Below, piece by piece: positions 1 to 9,823 of a DNA stretch of 64,000 nt; positions within the stretch are counted from its first letter, which is position 1; each line of letters starts with the position of its first letter. The notes under the pieces were generated by a model. It ran no database searches. It was not told the origin of the DNA and saw only the letters and a list, made by a program, of their open reading frames with translations. Both the position numbers and the translations under genes were made by a program. Source of the stretch: Leptidea sinapis (taxonomy: Eukaryota; Arthropoda; Insecta; Lepidoptera; Pieridae). The stretch spans positions 4,790,001 through 4,854,000 of the forward strand of contig NC_066278.1 of assembly GCF_905404315.1 (NCBI RefSeq). Direction: 5' to 3'.

Positions 1-2367
1 AAACATCAAAACACAAAATATTATGTTCTCAGCTAATTTTAGATTCCTATAAGTACCTACGTAGTACACCTACCTAGGCACATACATGGCTAAAGTGTTA
101 TAGAGGTCGCTAACACAAAACTGGTCCATATTATAACAAAATGCCATAAATCTTTGCTGTACCAAAAAGTCGCCATAAATATCGAACACCATAATTATTA
201 ACTAATTCAATAATTCGTTAACAACGCAGGTCATTCCATACAATGAATTTACAAAACATTGTACCACGCGCTTTACAAAACATGCCGTTGCCAAAGCGTG
301 TTAAAAAAAAACTGCGAATGAATGGCGCGTGGTGACTGGTGTTACTAGTTTAGAAAATAAACTAGAATTTCTGGTTTGTCAATTTTTGCAAGGCATTGTT
401 TGGTCCAGTTTTAACAGTATTGTTTGATTGCAAATAAATGTATCATAATAATGCAATCTGGTCGTACCATTCAGGATCGTATTGCGTGAATAATTTCGTA
501 TCAATTAAGTTCAACATAGTCAATAATTATCAAAATAAGTATATTAGCATACATAATATCTATTTATTTTATACAATATCTAAATTAAACAATAGAATAT
601 TAATAATACTACTTTACCTATAAGTTAGAAATTTCTGAATGTAGTTAGGTACTATTGTTGGTGTTTAGGTATTTGCCTACTCAATATACCTACCTAAAAA
701 GATTTTTTTTTTGTATTTACCTACTTCTTAATAACTTGTCTCCTATCTGAAATCTTATCTGAAAAGAGTGGCCGTTGAGTGTCTTGTATTTTTTTATCAT
801 AAGCTCTACTTTTTCCCAACATAATATGGTAGATTCAGTAATTTTTAAAGAAATATTTATAGAGACTAAGCCTAATTGAATAACTATTTTTTTAGTTAAG
901 TCTTATTTGACTATTATTTATTGGTATTTGATTCGTTAGGTCACTAAATGGGAAGTTGTACATTACGTGAGTATTTTACTACTAACATATTTTAAATATG
1001 AGATACTTTACTAACGTCGGGTTAATTTTACCCTCCCTTATTAAGGTCATCATAGATTAAGGACACAGATCTTTGAGTTTCTTTTTACCTACTTCCTTCC
1101 CTATATAGATAAGGTTAGGTAATAGGTACCTTCTTAAGTACTAATTTGAATGAGTTAAGTGTCTGCAATACTTATTGTTCCAAATTATTTCTATATGTAT
1201 ACCTACCAAAAATTTTTCACTTTAATGACAACAGTCGACAATTGCACTCTGTTTTTACCTATTTACCTACCTACTTTCTTATTGATTTGAAGTACTTATT
1301 TGATCAATTTTAAAAGTTATATACATCATTAACATACTATAATACGTCATTAAAAATTGCAATAAATATATTATTTTTATTTAGAAGTATTTTAGTATGT
1401 AAATTAAATTAATTCAATATATTGTTATCTATGCCAATATTCAAATTTCGCAAACGTATTATCGTAACATCCCTACGGCAGATGTTCTATTTTAGACTTG
1501 GCAATGTTGTTTATTAAAAAAATCTTTTGTGGGCATTTTAAAAAGTAAAAGTTGTACAATGCGCATGCAAATTAGAACGAAATGCGAATTGAAAGGGCCT
1601 AAGAGAAATTCTGATTTAGGAATACAATAGTTACATAAAAGGAATAGCGGCGAAATTAGCTTTTATACATTTCTAATGCAAATATTATTTTTATTACAGG
1701 TTCTAGAATTGAAGTTAAAACTTTACTGTTTGGTCATAAGGGTTGGTTTTGTATGATGATGGTAAAAATTTGCATAAACGCACACCTTTAGTTGATCCTA
1801 TGAGTGACAGGGTATAGCTTGAATTAAACTTTAATATTGTCAGTATGTAGGTACTTCCGTAATGTAGTAAATACAGTATTATTATTAGACGTATGGGTAT
1901 TTTTTTTTTAAACCTATTTTATGATTGGCATATTATTTAACTATTGTCTCGATACTTATTGATATATTATATAAAAACGGCAAAAGTTTGTGAGATTTCT
2001 AAATATTTTCTTCTTCTTTAGAATTTGGCTTCGTGTTATTCACAAACTCAGTTTAAGTAAAGGTAAAATTTAAGTTTTAAAATAAAAAGAAAGGCCGCAT
2101 ATTTTCAATTCACTTTTTCAAATGCCGCACATATCTTTTGGCTTATGACTTAAATCATTCACAGTGTAGCATAAATAAGTAGATAAAATAAATAAATTAA
2201 CTATTACACATTATTTCTGTGTACAGTACGGAGGTATATAAATATATACCTAAGTATGTAGCTATGGGTTCAGTACAGTCCCCGGTAAAAACATTGTAAA
2301 ATTTAATAAAGTCGAACGTGTATCCTACACGTCCTAATCCTACCTACCCATCGTTCACCAAATTACA
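1..2367. other. AT-rich spacer without recognised gene
   Basis: No coding sequence or repeat family is recognised. The stretch is AT-rich with scattered short CTACCTAC-type runs (for example near 60-75, 680-720, 1250-1275 and 2335-2350) that look like low-complexity sequence. The 61-codon frame at 438-623 is dominated by N, I, Y and S, as expected of chance translation of AT-rich DNA. Confidence 0.6.
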
Positions 2368-2686
2368 TTTTTTTTCATGAAAATAACGGACGAGACGAGC
2401 AGTACGTTCAGCTAATTGTAATTGCTACGCCCTGCCCATTACAATGCAGTGCCGCTCAGGATTATTGAAAAACCCAAAAATTCTGTGCGGTACTACAACT
2501 GCGCTCGTCACCTTGAGACATAAGTTGTCAAATCCTCATTTGCCTAGTAATTTCACTAGCTACGGCACCCTACAGACTGAAATGCAGTAGGTAATGCTTG
2601 CACATTACTGCTTCACGGTAGAAATAGGCGCCGTTGTGGTACCCATAATCTAGCCGGCATCTGGTGCAAAGGAGCCTCCCACTGGT
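2368..2686 (-). mobile_element. Family A short retroelement, copy 1 (near full length)
   Basis: Reference copy of the commonest repeat here (11 copies). Read on the minus strand it starts ACCAGTGGGAGGCTCC and ends in a stretch reading CCCTTATTTTCATAAAAAA, so an A-rich tail marks the 3' end; on the plus strand this is the T-run at 2368. The full unit is about 310 bp. It has no internal B-box like a tRNA-derived SINE, so it is either a non-tRNA SINE or the 3' end of a LINE. Several other copies lack the 5' half but keep the tail, as expected of target-primed reverse transcription. I recall similar repeats from Lepidoptera; I cannot give a library name. Confidence 0.8.
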
Positions 2687-2839
2687 TAGATAATCGTGTA
2701 GAATTTCTATAAAACATATCTATAGATCTAGACCTTACCTAATTCATTAATTATTATATAATCTAAAGCTAAATCAAGATATATTTAATTGGTATAGCGT
2801 GTTTTATATTAATAACCTTCCTTTTTATATGTCGGTTGA

Positions 2840-3240
2840 AAGTAACAATGCGGAAAACGTAAAACCGTAAACCTGTTTCCGTTGGTAAAAAATTCGCAAA
2901 CCAGTTATCAACCCCAAACGGGCACACACTTAAGTTCTAATACGTACACAATACGGGATGGGCAGCGGCCATACAAAGGCGTACGAACCGATTAATTCGC
3001 TACACAATGACCAAGGGCTAGCTGGGGTCCGAGAGGTCATATTTAGGTAGAAGGGTCAAGGGGTCAGGGAGGGTTTGATAAATAGCAACGGCCAATGTAA
3101 AGGGAGTGACGGCGGTGATAAAGTTTAGAAACATTTCATCGTTGAATGTCCGAGAAAATTTATGGGCTGTGTTCGATATTTGAATTTGATTTATGTATTT
3201 GCGTGTTTTTGTTGTGGCTACCAGGCAAATAGCCAAATCT
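2840..3240. other. GC-richer unique block, candidate regulatory element
   Basis: The block has more G+C than its surroundings and matches no repeat elsewhere in the window. It includes a run of nuclear-receptor-like half-sites (listed separately), a CCAAT-like stretch at about 3091-3096 and many short palindromic words. The 72-codon minus-strand frame at 3018-3236 has no recognisable domain. A cis-regulatory role is inference only. Confidence 0.3.
3034..3066 (+). promoter_or_regulatory. Cluster of nuclear-receptor-like half-sites
   Basis: AGGTCA lies at 3034-3039, then GGGTCA at 3053-3058 and GGGTCA at 3061-3066. The last two form a direct repeat with a 2-bp spacer (DR2). Direct repeats of AGGTCA-like half-sites bind nuclear receptor dimers in animals. 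Occupancy cannot be judged from sequence. Confidence 0.35.
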
Positions 3241-3421
3241 GAAGATTTATGTCAATTTGTTGTTTCTACTTGTTGACAAGTGTAGTTGTTTACCTAGTTT
3301 TTTCTCCATGATTTAAACAAATTCTAGCAGTTTAAGTTAAAGTAGAATTACTTAAGTCTAAGTAAAGGCTAGATTGTAAGTGGGGCGACATTATAATAAC
3401 TATATTATTTTGCTGCCTAGA

Positions 3422-3880
3422 GAAAAAAAAGGATTGTGTGGTTTTATGAAACCACGGTAAAAGTGAAACTTTTTTTCTCATTATAGACATGTAACTATAA
3501 ATTTTTGGAATAATATTCCATTAAGGGTATAAAAATCGCTTTACTTATATTAATTTTATACTTGGAAAATTGGAATGATAATGGGAAATAATAAAAGTAG
3601 ACTAACCCGCTTATTCATAATGGTCCGCTAACTTTAAACAGCCACTAAGGAGTGTTTTTTCTCATTCTGACTTAGGTCAGTAGAAGAAGACAGAGTGAGA
3701 ATTAGCAATGCCTTAAGTTAGCAGACTATTATGAATAAGGGGGTTTGTCTCCAACTAAATGAGTAATAGTCTATACACCACACGGTCAGCTGCTGCGAAC
3801 TATAGGCACCGCCCGACCGTCACGCGACATGACAACGAAAAAGTGTGAGACGATGTAATAAAAGTTTCACTTTAAAAAAA
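3422..3880. mobile_element. MITE-like element L, copy 1 (interrupted by M)
   Basis: It shares near-identical outer parts with 5011-5398. One end begins with an A-run, GGATTGTGTGG and a hairpin (GTGGTTT, 4-nt loop, AAACCAC). Near the ends AAAGTGAAACTTTTT (about 3457) and AAAGTTTCACTTT (about 3862) form inverted repeats. A shared GC-rich segment around 3780-3835 contains CGGTCAGCTGCTGCG. The middle is interrupted by a second element (M). No coding capacity, so it is non-autonomous; the superfamily is unknown. Confidence 0.65.
3604..3745. mobile_element. MITE M nested inside L copy 1
   Basis: A 142-bp element with inverted ends of about 30 bp: CGCTTATTCATAATGG near 3608 pairs with CTATTATGAATAAG near 3726, and the match extends inward through GCTAACTT / AAGTTAGC. 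The second L copy (5011-5398) lacks it, so M arrived after L or in this copy only. No coding capacity. Confidence 0.7.
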
Positions 3881-4874
3881 AATGTTTTAAACAAAAGATA
3901 TTGTCCCTGTTTTGGCTCTTGAATATAAATTAACATATTTATCGCTTTATTTTTAAAATATTACATTCCTTAAGGAAAGGGATTATAAAAATATCGTCAA
4001 CATTAAATTTTAATTTTGTGAGATTCATTTAACATATATAGGTTAAAAATCAAATCACAAAATATAACGTAAGTAGAAATCAAAACGTTACAAGTCAATA
4101 GGTTATGGGAGCAAGGACCATAATTGTCAACTTTCGATAGGATCTCTATTCTCTATGGAGAGCCATAGTCATTGTAGAACTCTCGACGTGTGAAGTGTGA
4201 AATTGTTGATTTTATCATTGTCTATTCTATTTTTTGTGTGACAAAGAACGTATGATCTATTTCTGTACCATTGTTTATGGCACTTTTTGATAGCAACCAT
4301 TGAACGTAGTGTTTAAATTCTCTTTGGTAACCATTGTGGATTGAAATACAAACTTACCTATAGTGTTATTAGGTATATATAATATAATTAAAATGTATAT
4401 TAAAAATGCTTTCAAAAAAGTAATATTAGCTTTCTTGTGAGAAACTAACAAAAACTAGATGAAGTAATTTACAATAACTGATACATAATCTAATAAAGAG
4501 ATATAAATAACTTACCTTTAGAAAATGAATGTAGCTGTAAACACCCTTTTAAAGTACCTACAATAATGTAATGGAGAGTACGTTCTATATATAACGTTTA
4601 TTTATGAAAAAGAAATACTCTCTGTAACATTTTAAAATTGATGCCAAGTTAAATATAAATATAACGACACATATATATACATTAATAGAGGGGGCTATCA
4701 CCTACAAGGCTTTATTTACCAACTTGTAGTAAGTTTCGGTAATATTTAGCCATTTACTGAAATTGTTTTATTGTTTACGTAGCATATGCAGATCACATGT
4801 TCGGATAAATATTGCCTTCCGGTTACTTAGAGCCTTTGCATTTTTCACTGCTTTAGCTACCAAGTTTAAGGCAA
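3881..4874. other. AT-rich spacer, nothing recognised
   Basis: There is no repeat copy, coding frame or RNA-like structure that I can support. A short self-complementary stretch occurs around 4143-4165 (CTCTATTCTCTATGGAG) but is too short to interpret. Confidence 0.5.
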
Positions 4875-5474
4875 AGATCTATAGAGAGGCCTTAGACTTT
4901 CCTCAGACTTTACTTACGTAAAACTTAGTTGAGTGTTATAAAACAACTTGACTTTAGCATTGGGCTGTCTTGCCAGCTATTTCAGCTGTCAAATGACTAT
5001 AAAAACAAAATCAAAAAAGGATTGTGTGGTTTTATGAAACCACGGTAAAAGTGAAACTTTTTTTCACATTAACTAAAATAACATTTAACTAAAATATTCC
5101 ATTAAGGGTATAAAAATCGCTTTATCAATCTTAATTTTATGCTTGGAAAATTGAATGATAATGGGAAATAAAAGTTTCACTATAATAAATAACAACATTT
5201 ACATTAAACACTAGACAAACAACATTTATATTAAACACTGACAAAAACAAACAAAATAGCGTGGAGTACTGGCACAAATGAGTAATAGTCTATACACTAC
5301 ACGGTCAGCTGCTGCGAACTATAGGCGCCGCCCGACCGTCACGCGACATGCAACACAGAAAAAGTTTGAGACAAAGTAATAAAAGTTTTACTTTAAAAAT
5401 TATATTAAGCTTACACTCAGCTAAATTTTACGTGAGTAAAGTCCGAGTAAAGTTTAAGTACGCTCTATAGATCT
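4875..5474. mobile_element. MITE N, copy 1, split by element L
   Basis: The outer ends are perfect inverted repeats: AGATCTATAGAG at 4875-4886 and CTCTATAGATCT at 5463-5474. Inside them, CAGACTTTACTTACGTAAAA near 4905 pairs with TTTTACGTGAGTAAAGTC near 5426. The two halves (4875-5010 and 5399-5474) match, in order, an uninterrupted copy at 59635-59850. The 388 bp between them is element L copy 2. N is therefore older than this L insertion. Confidence 0.75.
5011..5398. mobile_element. MITE-like element L, copy 2, inside N
   Basis: It matches the outer parts of the copy at 3422-3880, including the GTGGTTT/AAACCAC hairpin and the CGGTCAGCTGCTGCG segment near 5303. The middle differs from copy 1 and lacks M. 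It carries short AAC-rich direct repeats (ACATTTACATTAAACACTAG and ACATTTATATTAAACACTGA, about 5204-5241). Confidence 0.7.
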
Positions 5475-5588
5475 CAGTCTAAGTATTTCAAGTCTCATAG
5501 ACTGCTACTGTTTGGAGTATTCCCATAAAAATATCTAGAGGATTTGGGAACTTTGTGGTCATGTAATAAAGCCTCCTCGACCAATTTG

Positions 5589-5640
5589 GATTTGGATCAA
5601 ACTGATTTTGATCAAACCAACCGATTTGGATCAAACTGAC
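5589..5640 (+). repeat. Short duplicated word
   Basis: GATTTGGATCAAACTGA occurs at 5589-5605 and again at 5623-5639, with a related TTTTGATCAAACC between. This is probably local slippage-type duplication. No function inferred. Confidence 0.6.
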
Positions 5641-6069
5641 TTAAAAAATTGTCACTTAATATGAGAACCTGCTGTAACCACATCATCTTTTTGATAACTT
5701 TTAATATCAAACCAATAAGTCTTGAGGTAAGTTCACATATTGACTGGTTCGCATAGGTACTGGATTGTCTTTTCTCACTATTCGGGATTGAGAAAGGCAA
5801 CAATTTTCAAAATTACAAAAAAAGACAACGTTTTTAGAAACTGGTTATTTTTTTTTTCTTAGGCTTTATAGTTATTTGGTAACTGTCAGTGGTATGTTAG
5901 TTATAATAGGTACCTTTTTAAAATTGTTTATTCTTTTTTGTTTTCTTTTTAAATTTAATGTTGCGACGGTGTAATAGATACATATTTATTTTAATGTGCT
6001 TCATTCTTATTTCAAGTTGCATATTTTGTAACATAACTAACTTAAAACTTTTAAAGTTTAAATCACATA

Positions 6070-6475
6070 TTTTTATTCAAAATAGAATTTTTATGCGTCA
6101 GCCTTGAGAAAATGGCCGCTCAATCAAAAATCAAATTTGATGATGATTTAAATGTCGCTCCATCCCAATCTGTGGCATCATTAAGAAAGTGATTTATGTT
6201 ATAGTAACATTTATCATAGAAACATTTTTAACAATTCTTTTGAATTTCATAATACATTAGTTTTTAAAATTTTCTGGGATTATGTAAAAAATATGTAACA
6301 TCGTCTTACAAAAGACTTACTTACTCGACTTAGCGGAGTAGTAGGCAAAACAAATTTAAGTTTGTTCCTGGTGTTAATATTACGTCGAAGCTTCTAGAAA
6401 TTTCGCTTATGTGTGTACATAGATAGATAACTATTTCAAGAATATTCTGAGAGGCAACAGTTAAACAGTTTATTT
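6070..6475 (-). mobile_element. Decayed 3' end of LINE family J
   Basis: Read on the minus strand this is a diverged version of the LINE 3' region at 25173-25715: the end of the reverse transcriptase frame, the untranslated region, and a tail around 6070 related to GAATAAAAATAT. Several frameshifts and substitutions make it older than the 25-kb copy. Confidence 0.65.
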
Positions 6476-6997
6476 TTTAAATTTTTTCGCTTAAACCTTC
6501 TTTATGTTTTAGCCTATATAATCATAATAAGAAAAAAAAAATAGATTAATTAATACAGCCGTAGAAGGTGAAAGTATTATTAATAACCACAGAGCACAGT
6601 AGCGCTACAGATAAAAAAACATCAATGCACATCCGTCAGTAACAAAAGCATTTCATATGCGCACCCATAGTGTCTCATTTCAATATCGTAATAAAAAAAG
6701 ATAAAATTTACCCACGATCCTTTGGGGTCACGTTTTTTTAGGGTTGAATCCTTAATTTGCAACAAGGTGCATAAGGGATGCTGCGATTTAAATGAGTGTA
6801 GTGAAAAAAGTCGAAAGGGTTACGTGTGCATTTATTATGGGGATTTTTTCCCATCGTCACTACAAAAGATGTTAGCTATGTTTGACACTGATGTGTTGGG
6901 AATAACGAATTGATTGTGTCGGGTTCAATAGCTGGCAGGTTACTGATTTGAAGAAATATTTAAATTCACAAAGTACTGATTCTATTTCCGAATAGTT
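6476..6997. other. AT-rich spacer, nothing recognised
   Basis: No repeat family or coding sequence is recognised. The 63-codon frame at 6722-6913 has no domain I know. Confidence 0.45.
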
Positions 6998-7026
6998 TTT
7001 GTAAGGTTCCGTACCTCAAAAGATAG

Positions 7027-7128
7027 TTTGTTGCGCCCATTCTTCTCAGGTCTGAAGAATTCGTTTTGGAATGGATGGTAGTTTTTCAATTTCAACGTGA
7101 TGTCACATCCTATTTTGAATAAAAATAT
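7027..7128 (+). mobile_element. LINE J 3'-UTR fragment in opposite orientation
   Basis: On the plus strand this matches the LINE J tail at 62210-62318 (CTTCTCAGGTCTGA, then GGTAGTTTT, ending TTTTGAATAAAAATAT). The adjoining LINE body at 7137-8502 lies on the minus strand, so two J pieces meet tail to tail. This could be two independent insertions or an internal inversion. Confidence 0.6.
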
Positions 7129-7136
7129 AGATAACA

Positions 7137-8502
7137 ATGTAATATCGTACAATAAACATTTATAATCAAAGAGCCTGAAGGTGTCCACTTCATTCCCAGT
7201 CAGTGGTATCAGTAAGAAAATCATTTATGTTATAATAACCTTTCCCACACGAACGTTTTTAACAATTCCTTTAAATTTCGTAACACATTTGTTTTGTACT
7301 TTTTCGGGGATCATATTGTAAAAATTTAAATTTTTCTCTTAATGATTCTATAGGACCTATAAATAACGCGAATAGCCCTCTTCTGCAGCACAAAGATGGT
7401 ATAAAAATCGGCTGCACAGCCCTATAACAATATACCATAGGACATATGAAAGTACCTAAAGTGATCTAGTGGCGCAGTGTTTATGGCAGTTAACTGTGTA
7501 ATTTTTTTAACTGGCAGTCCTTCAATCCCCCATATTGAAAGATTGGCGAATAGGCTTAGTTTGTCATTGCAATTGGAATCAAGAGTAATGCCAAGAAATT
7601 TAGCAGATTCCACCGGTTTTACCACATATTTGCATCTACATTTTTGACATTTGGCACGGTAAATTTAATTTATTTACTTTTATGAATATTTAATAATAAG
7701 TTATTGGCGCTAAACAGTACACGATGTCAGAGCATTGTTAATATAATATAAAACTAGGCTTCTTTTCACTTTAAATATTAGTGAAGTGTCATCCGCAAAA
7801 ATACTACCTTGTGTTTTTTTTCTACATGGTTAGGTAGATGATTTATACAAATAAGGAAGGGAAACGGCCCAAGAATATACCCTTGTCGTACCCCCATATC
7901 GAGAAGGATCCCAGGAGATCTCCTTCCATTCACATCGATTCTCTGAATCCTATTATTTAACACATATTTAAAATCAGAAGATCTAGGGCAGATCCTTTTA
8001 TACCATGGTGACATAGCTTCCTGATCGAAAGCATTAGATAAATCATACAAGATACCAAGTGCATTCTGTGATTCCTCGCAGGCCTCAAAAATATTCCTAA
8101 TGGGTTCAACACCTGCATCCGTAAACGAGCGTCCCCTAGTATAGCCAAATTGTTTTATAGGAAGTAACTTATAAGTATTGAAGCGAGTAAGCATTTGGCT
8201 TAAAATAATGTGAGTGAGTCCCGATTTAAAATATATTGGTGTATTTTACTATATTGCAGAAGGTCAGGAAACACGTTTTGTTCAATACAACTATTAAAAA
8301 CTATTGCTAGATATGGTGGCAAGAACATCAATTACTGAACTTATTATTTTTACAGATATATGCTGATATATCTGTTTTAGAAATGAAATAAACTGCTGAG
8401 TTTTTTTCATTTCTAAAAATGTGAAAGTTTTAAATACTTCTGCTGGGCTAACAAAACCGAATTTAAAAGTTTACTCAGTAGTACTGGTGGAGAAGACACG
8501 AG
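7137..8502 (-). mobile_element. LINE J, decayed reverse transcriptase region and 3' end
   Basis: Non-LTR retrotransposon remnant, Jockey/CR1-like in style. The frame at 7778-8194 shows reverse transcriptase landmarks: an early QFGYTRGRS motif, YDLSNAFD (motif A, with its aspartate) and RQGYILGP (motif B). The FADD catalytic motif (motif C) is readable at 7788-7799 but in a different frame, so a frameshift separates A/B from C. The minus-strand frame at 7422-7625 holds the following FLGITLDS and SYGILL motifs. Upstream, about 8200-8500, lie decayed earlier parts of the same domain. The 3' side retains the GYYNINDF-like C-terminal segment in broken form. It is clearly non-functional. Confidence 0.85.
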
Positions 8503-8830
8503 AGATAGAAAAGTAACCCTTTAGGATCACTTTGTTCTGTTAGTCTGCCTATTATCTCGGAAACGCGTTGTATTCAAAACGATACTGTGTCTCGAAGCTG
8601 TAAAAAAATCTTAGTTAGCGAAAAAAAGATAAAGATACGGCCTAAGATTTAAAATTTTTAGGGATCATTAGTATTTCTGTTTAGCTAGTTGAACTAAGAA
8701 AATTGGGAAGAAACACTGCAAATACAAGTTGGGACAGGGAAAAATCTGAAAACTATACATTTGTAATTAAAACATAAAAAAAAATTCTACGGAACCCTCG
8801 GTGGGTCAGTCCAACTCGCATTTATGGAAT

Positions 8831-9570
8831 ATGAGGACTGACAAGCGTACTGGTCAAAAAATAGGTATTGTAAATACTTGCGCCTAATGGAGCGGGCAGC
8901 ACCTTAGATTTATGATAATAAGGGCTAAAGTATGAATTTAAATTTTGTACTGAAATTTTGAAAAATATTTTTTTGTTAAGTAATATATATATATTTTTGA
9001 TCGAAGTTTGTTTACCCTCGTTATCTATAACGTTTCTATCGGCAAGGTCATTTGTGCTTTGCGGTAGAATTATGTGGACCTCGTCGTGTTTCTGTAGATT
9101 AGTTGAATCACGGGGCACCAATTTTTACTGACCTAGTGAATACCAAATGGAATATTTCTGCCAAATTTCTAGGCTCTGGGCCTCATGGTTCCGGAGATGT
9201 GATGAGTACGAACGAATAACAAAATCAGTCTAAATTAGCATTCTTCAATACAATACAATATAAATATTATGAATGTTCATTATCAGTACATTTATGAAAA
9301 TTTAATATATGTTCACAAAAATCGTCACCTGTTTGGTCATAATAGTGATTTTCATTATTATAACACTAGAAATAAGGGATTGATAGTAACTAATTCTTGT
9401 AGGCTTCATAAGACACGTAATACCAAGCTTTAAGGGTAAATGTTAACACTTTATACATAATTAATAAAGTTAATAATAATGTTCCAGCCGTTGTGCAGGC
9501 ATAACCTATAAATAAATTTAAATGTTTTACTTAATAATGGCTCTGTCATAAATCCTGTTACTCCACAGCT
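8831..9570. other. AT-rich spacer, nothing clearly recognised
   Basis: A stretch at about 9150-9215 (TTTCTAGGCTCTGGGCC, TTCCGGAGATGTG) resembles the dispersed-repeat style of W but is too short to assign. The 99-codon frame at 8822-9121 has no recognisable domain. Confidence 0.45.
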
Positions 9571-9823
9571 CAATATCTAAGTAATCGGACAGCCTGGGAC
9601 TAGATTATGATTATTTTATAGAATAACAATGACTGTACAATATTGTATATATTATTATTTAAAAGAGCGAAAAAAAGAATGCAGGGAGAGTTTGTTGCGC
9701 CTTTTCTTCACTCTCACAGCGCCATTTGTTTCCGAAGCGGTAGTAGTATTAGAAAGTACCTACATCAAAAAGAATTCTAAAGGAATCAATTTTGAGAAAA
9801 TTTACGCCTTTTATGCCTTTTAT
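9571..9823 (+). mobile_element. Family D LINE 3' end, copy 1
   Basis: Four plus-strand copies share a 3' end with the words CGCCATTTGTTTCCGAAGCG, AAAAAGAATTCTAAAGG and a terminal run reading AATAAATGCCTTTTATGCC. The last contains a polyadenylation signal and repeats TGCCTTTTA. The 5' starts vary while the 3' end is constant, as expected of truncated LINE insertions. In this copy AATAAATG is changed to AATTTACG. Confidence 0.7.

Larger units (their letters stand above)
6998..8830. mobile_element. Old dispersed repeat W, split by LINE J insertion
   Basis: The left part (about 6998-7026) carries GGTTCCGTACCTCAAAAG. The right part (8503-8830) continues with AACCCTTTAGGATCACTTTG and ends with CTACGGAACCCTCGG and CCAACTCGCA. 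Together they read as one interrupted copy of a repeat I recall as common in insect genomes. The 6-mer AGATAG flanks the inserted DNA at 7021-7026 and 8503-8508 and may be its target-site duplication. Confidence 0.55.

Noticed and set aside
6105..6120. AAAATGGCC as a YY1/Pho site
   Set aside because: It lies inside a decayed LINE J 3' end, so it is more likely mutation in a repeat.
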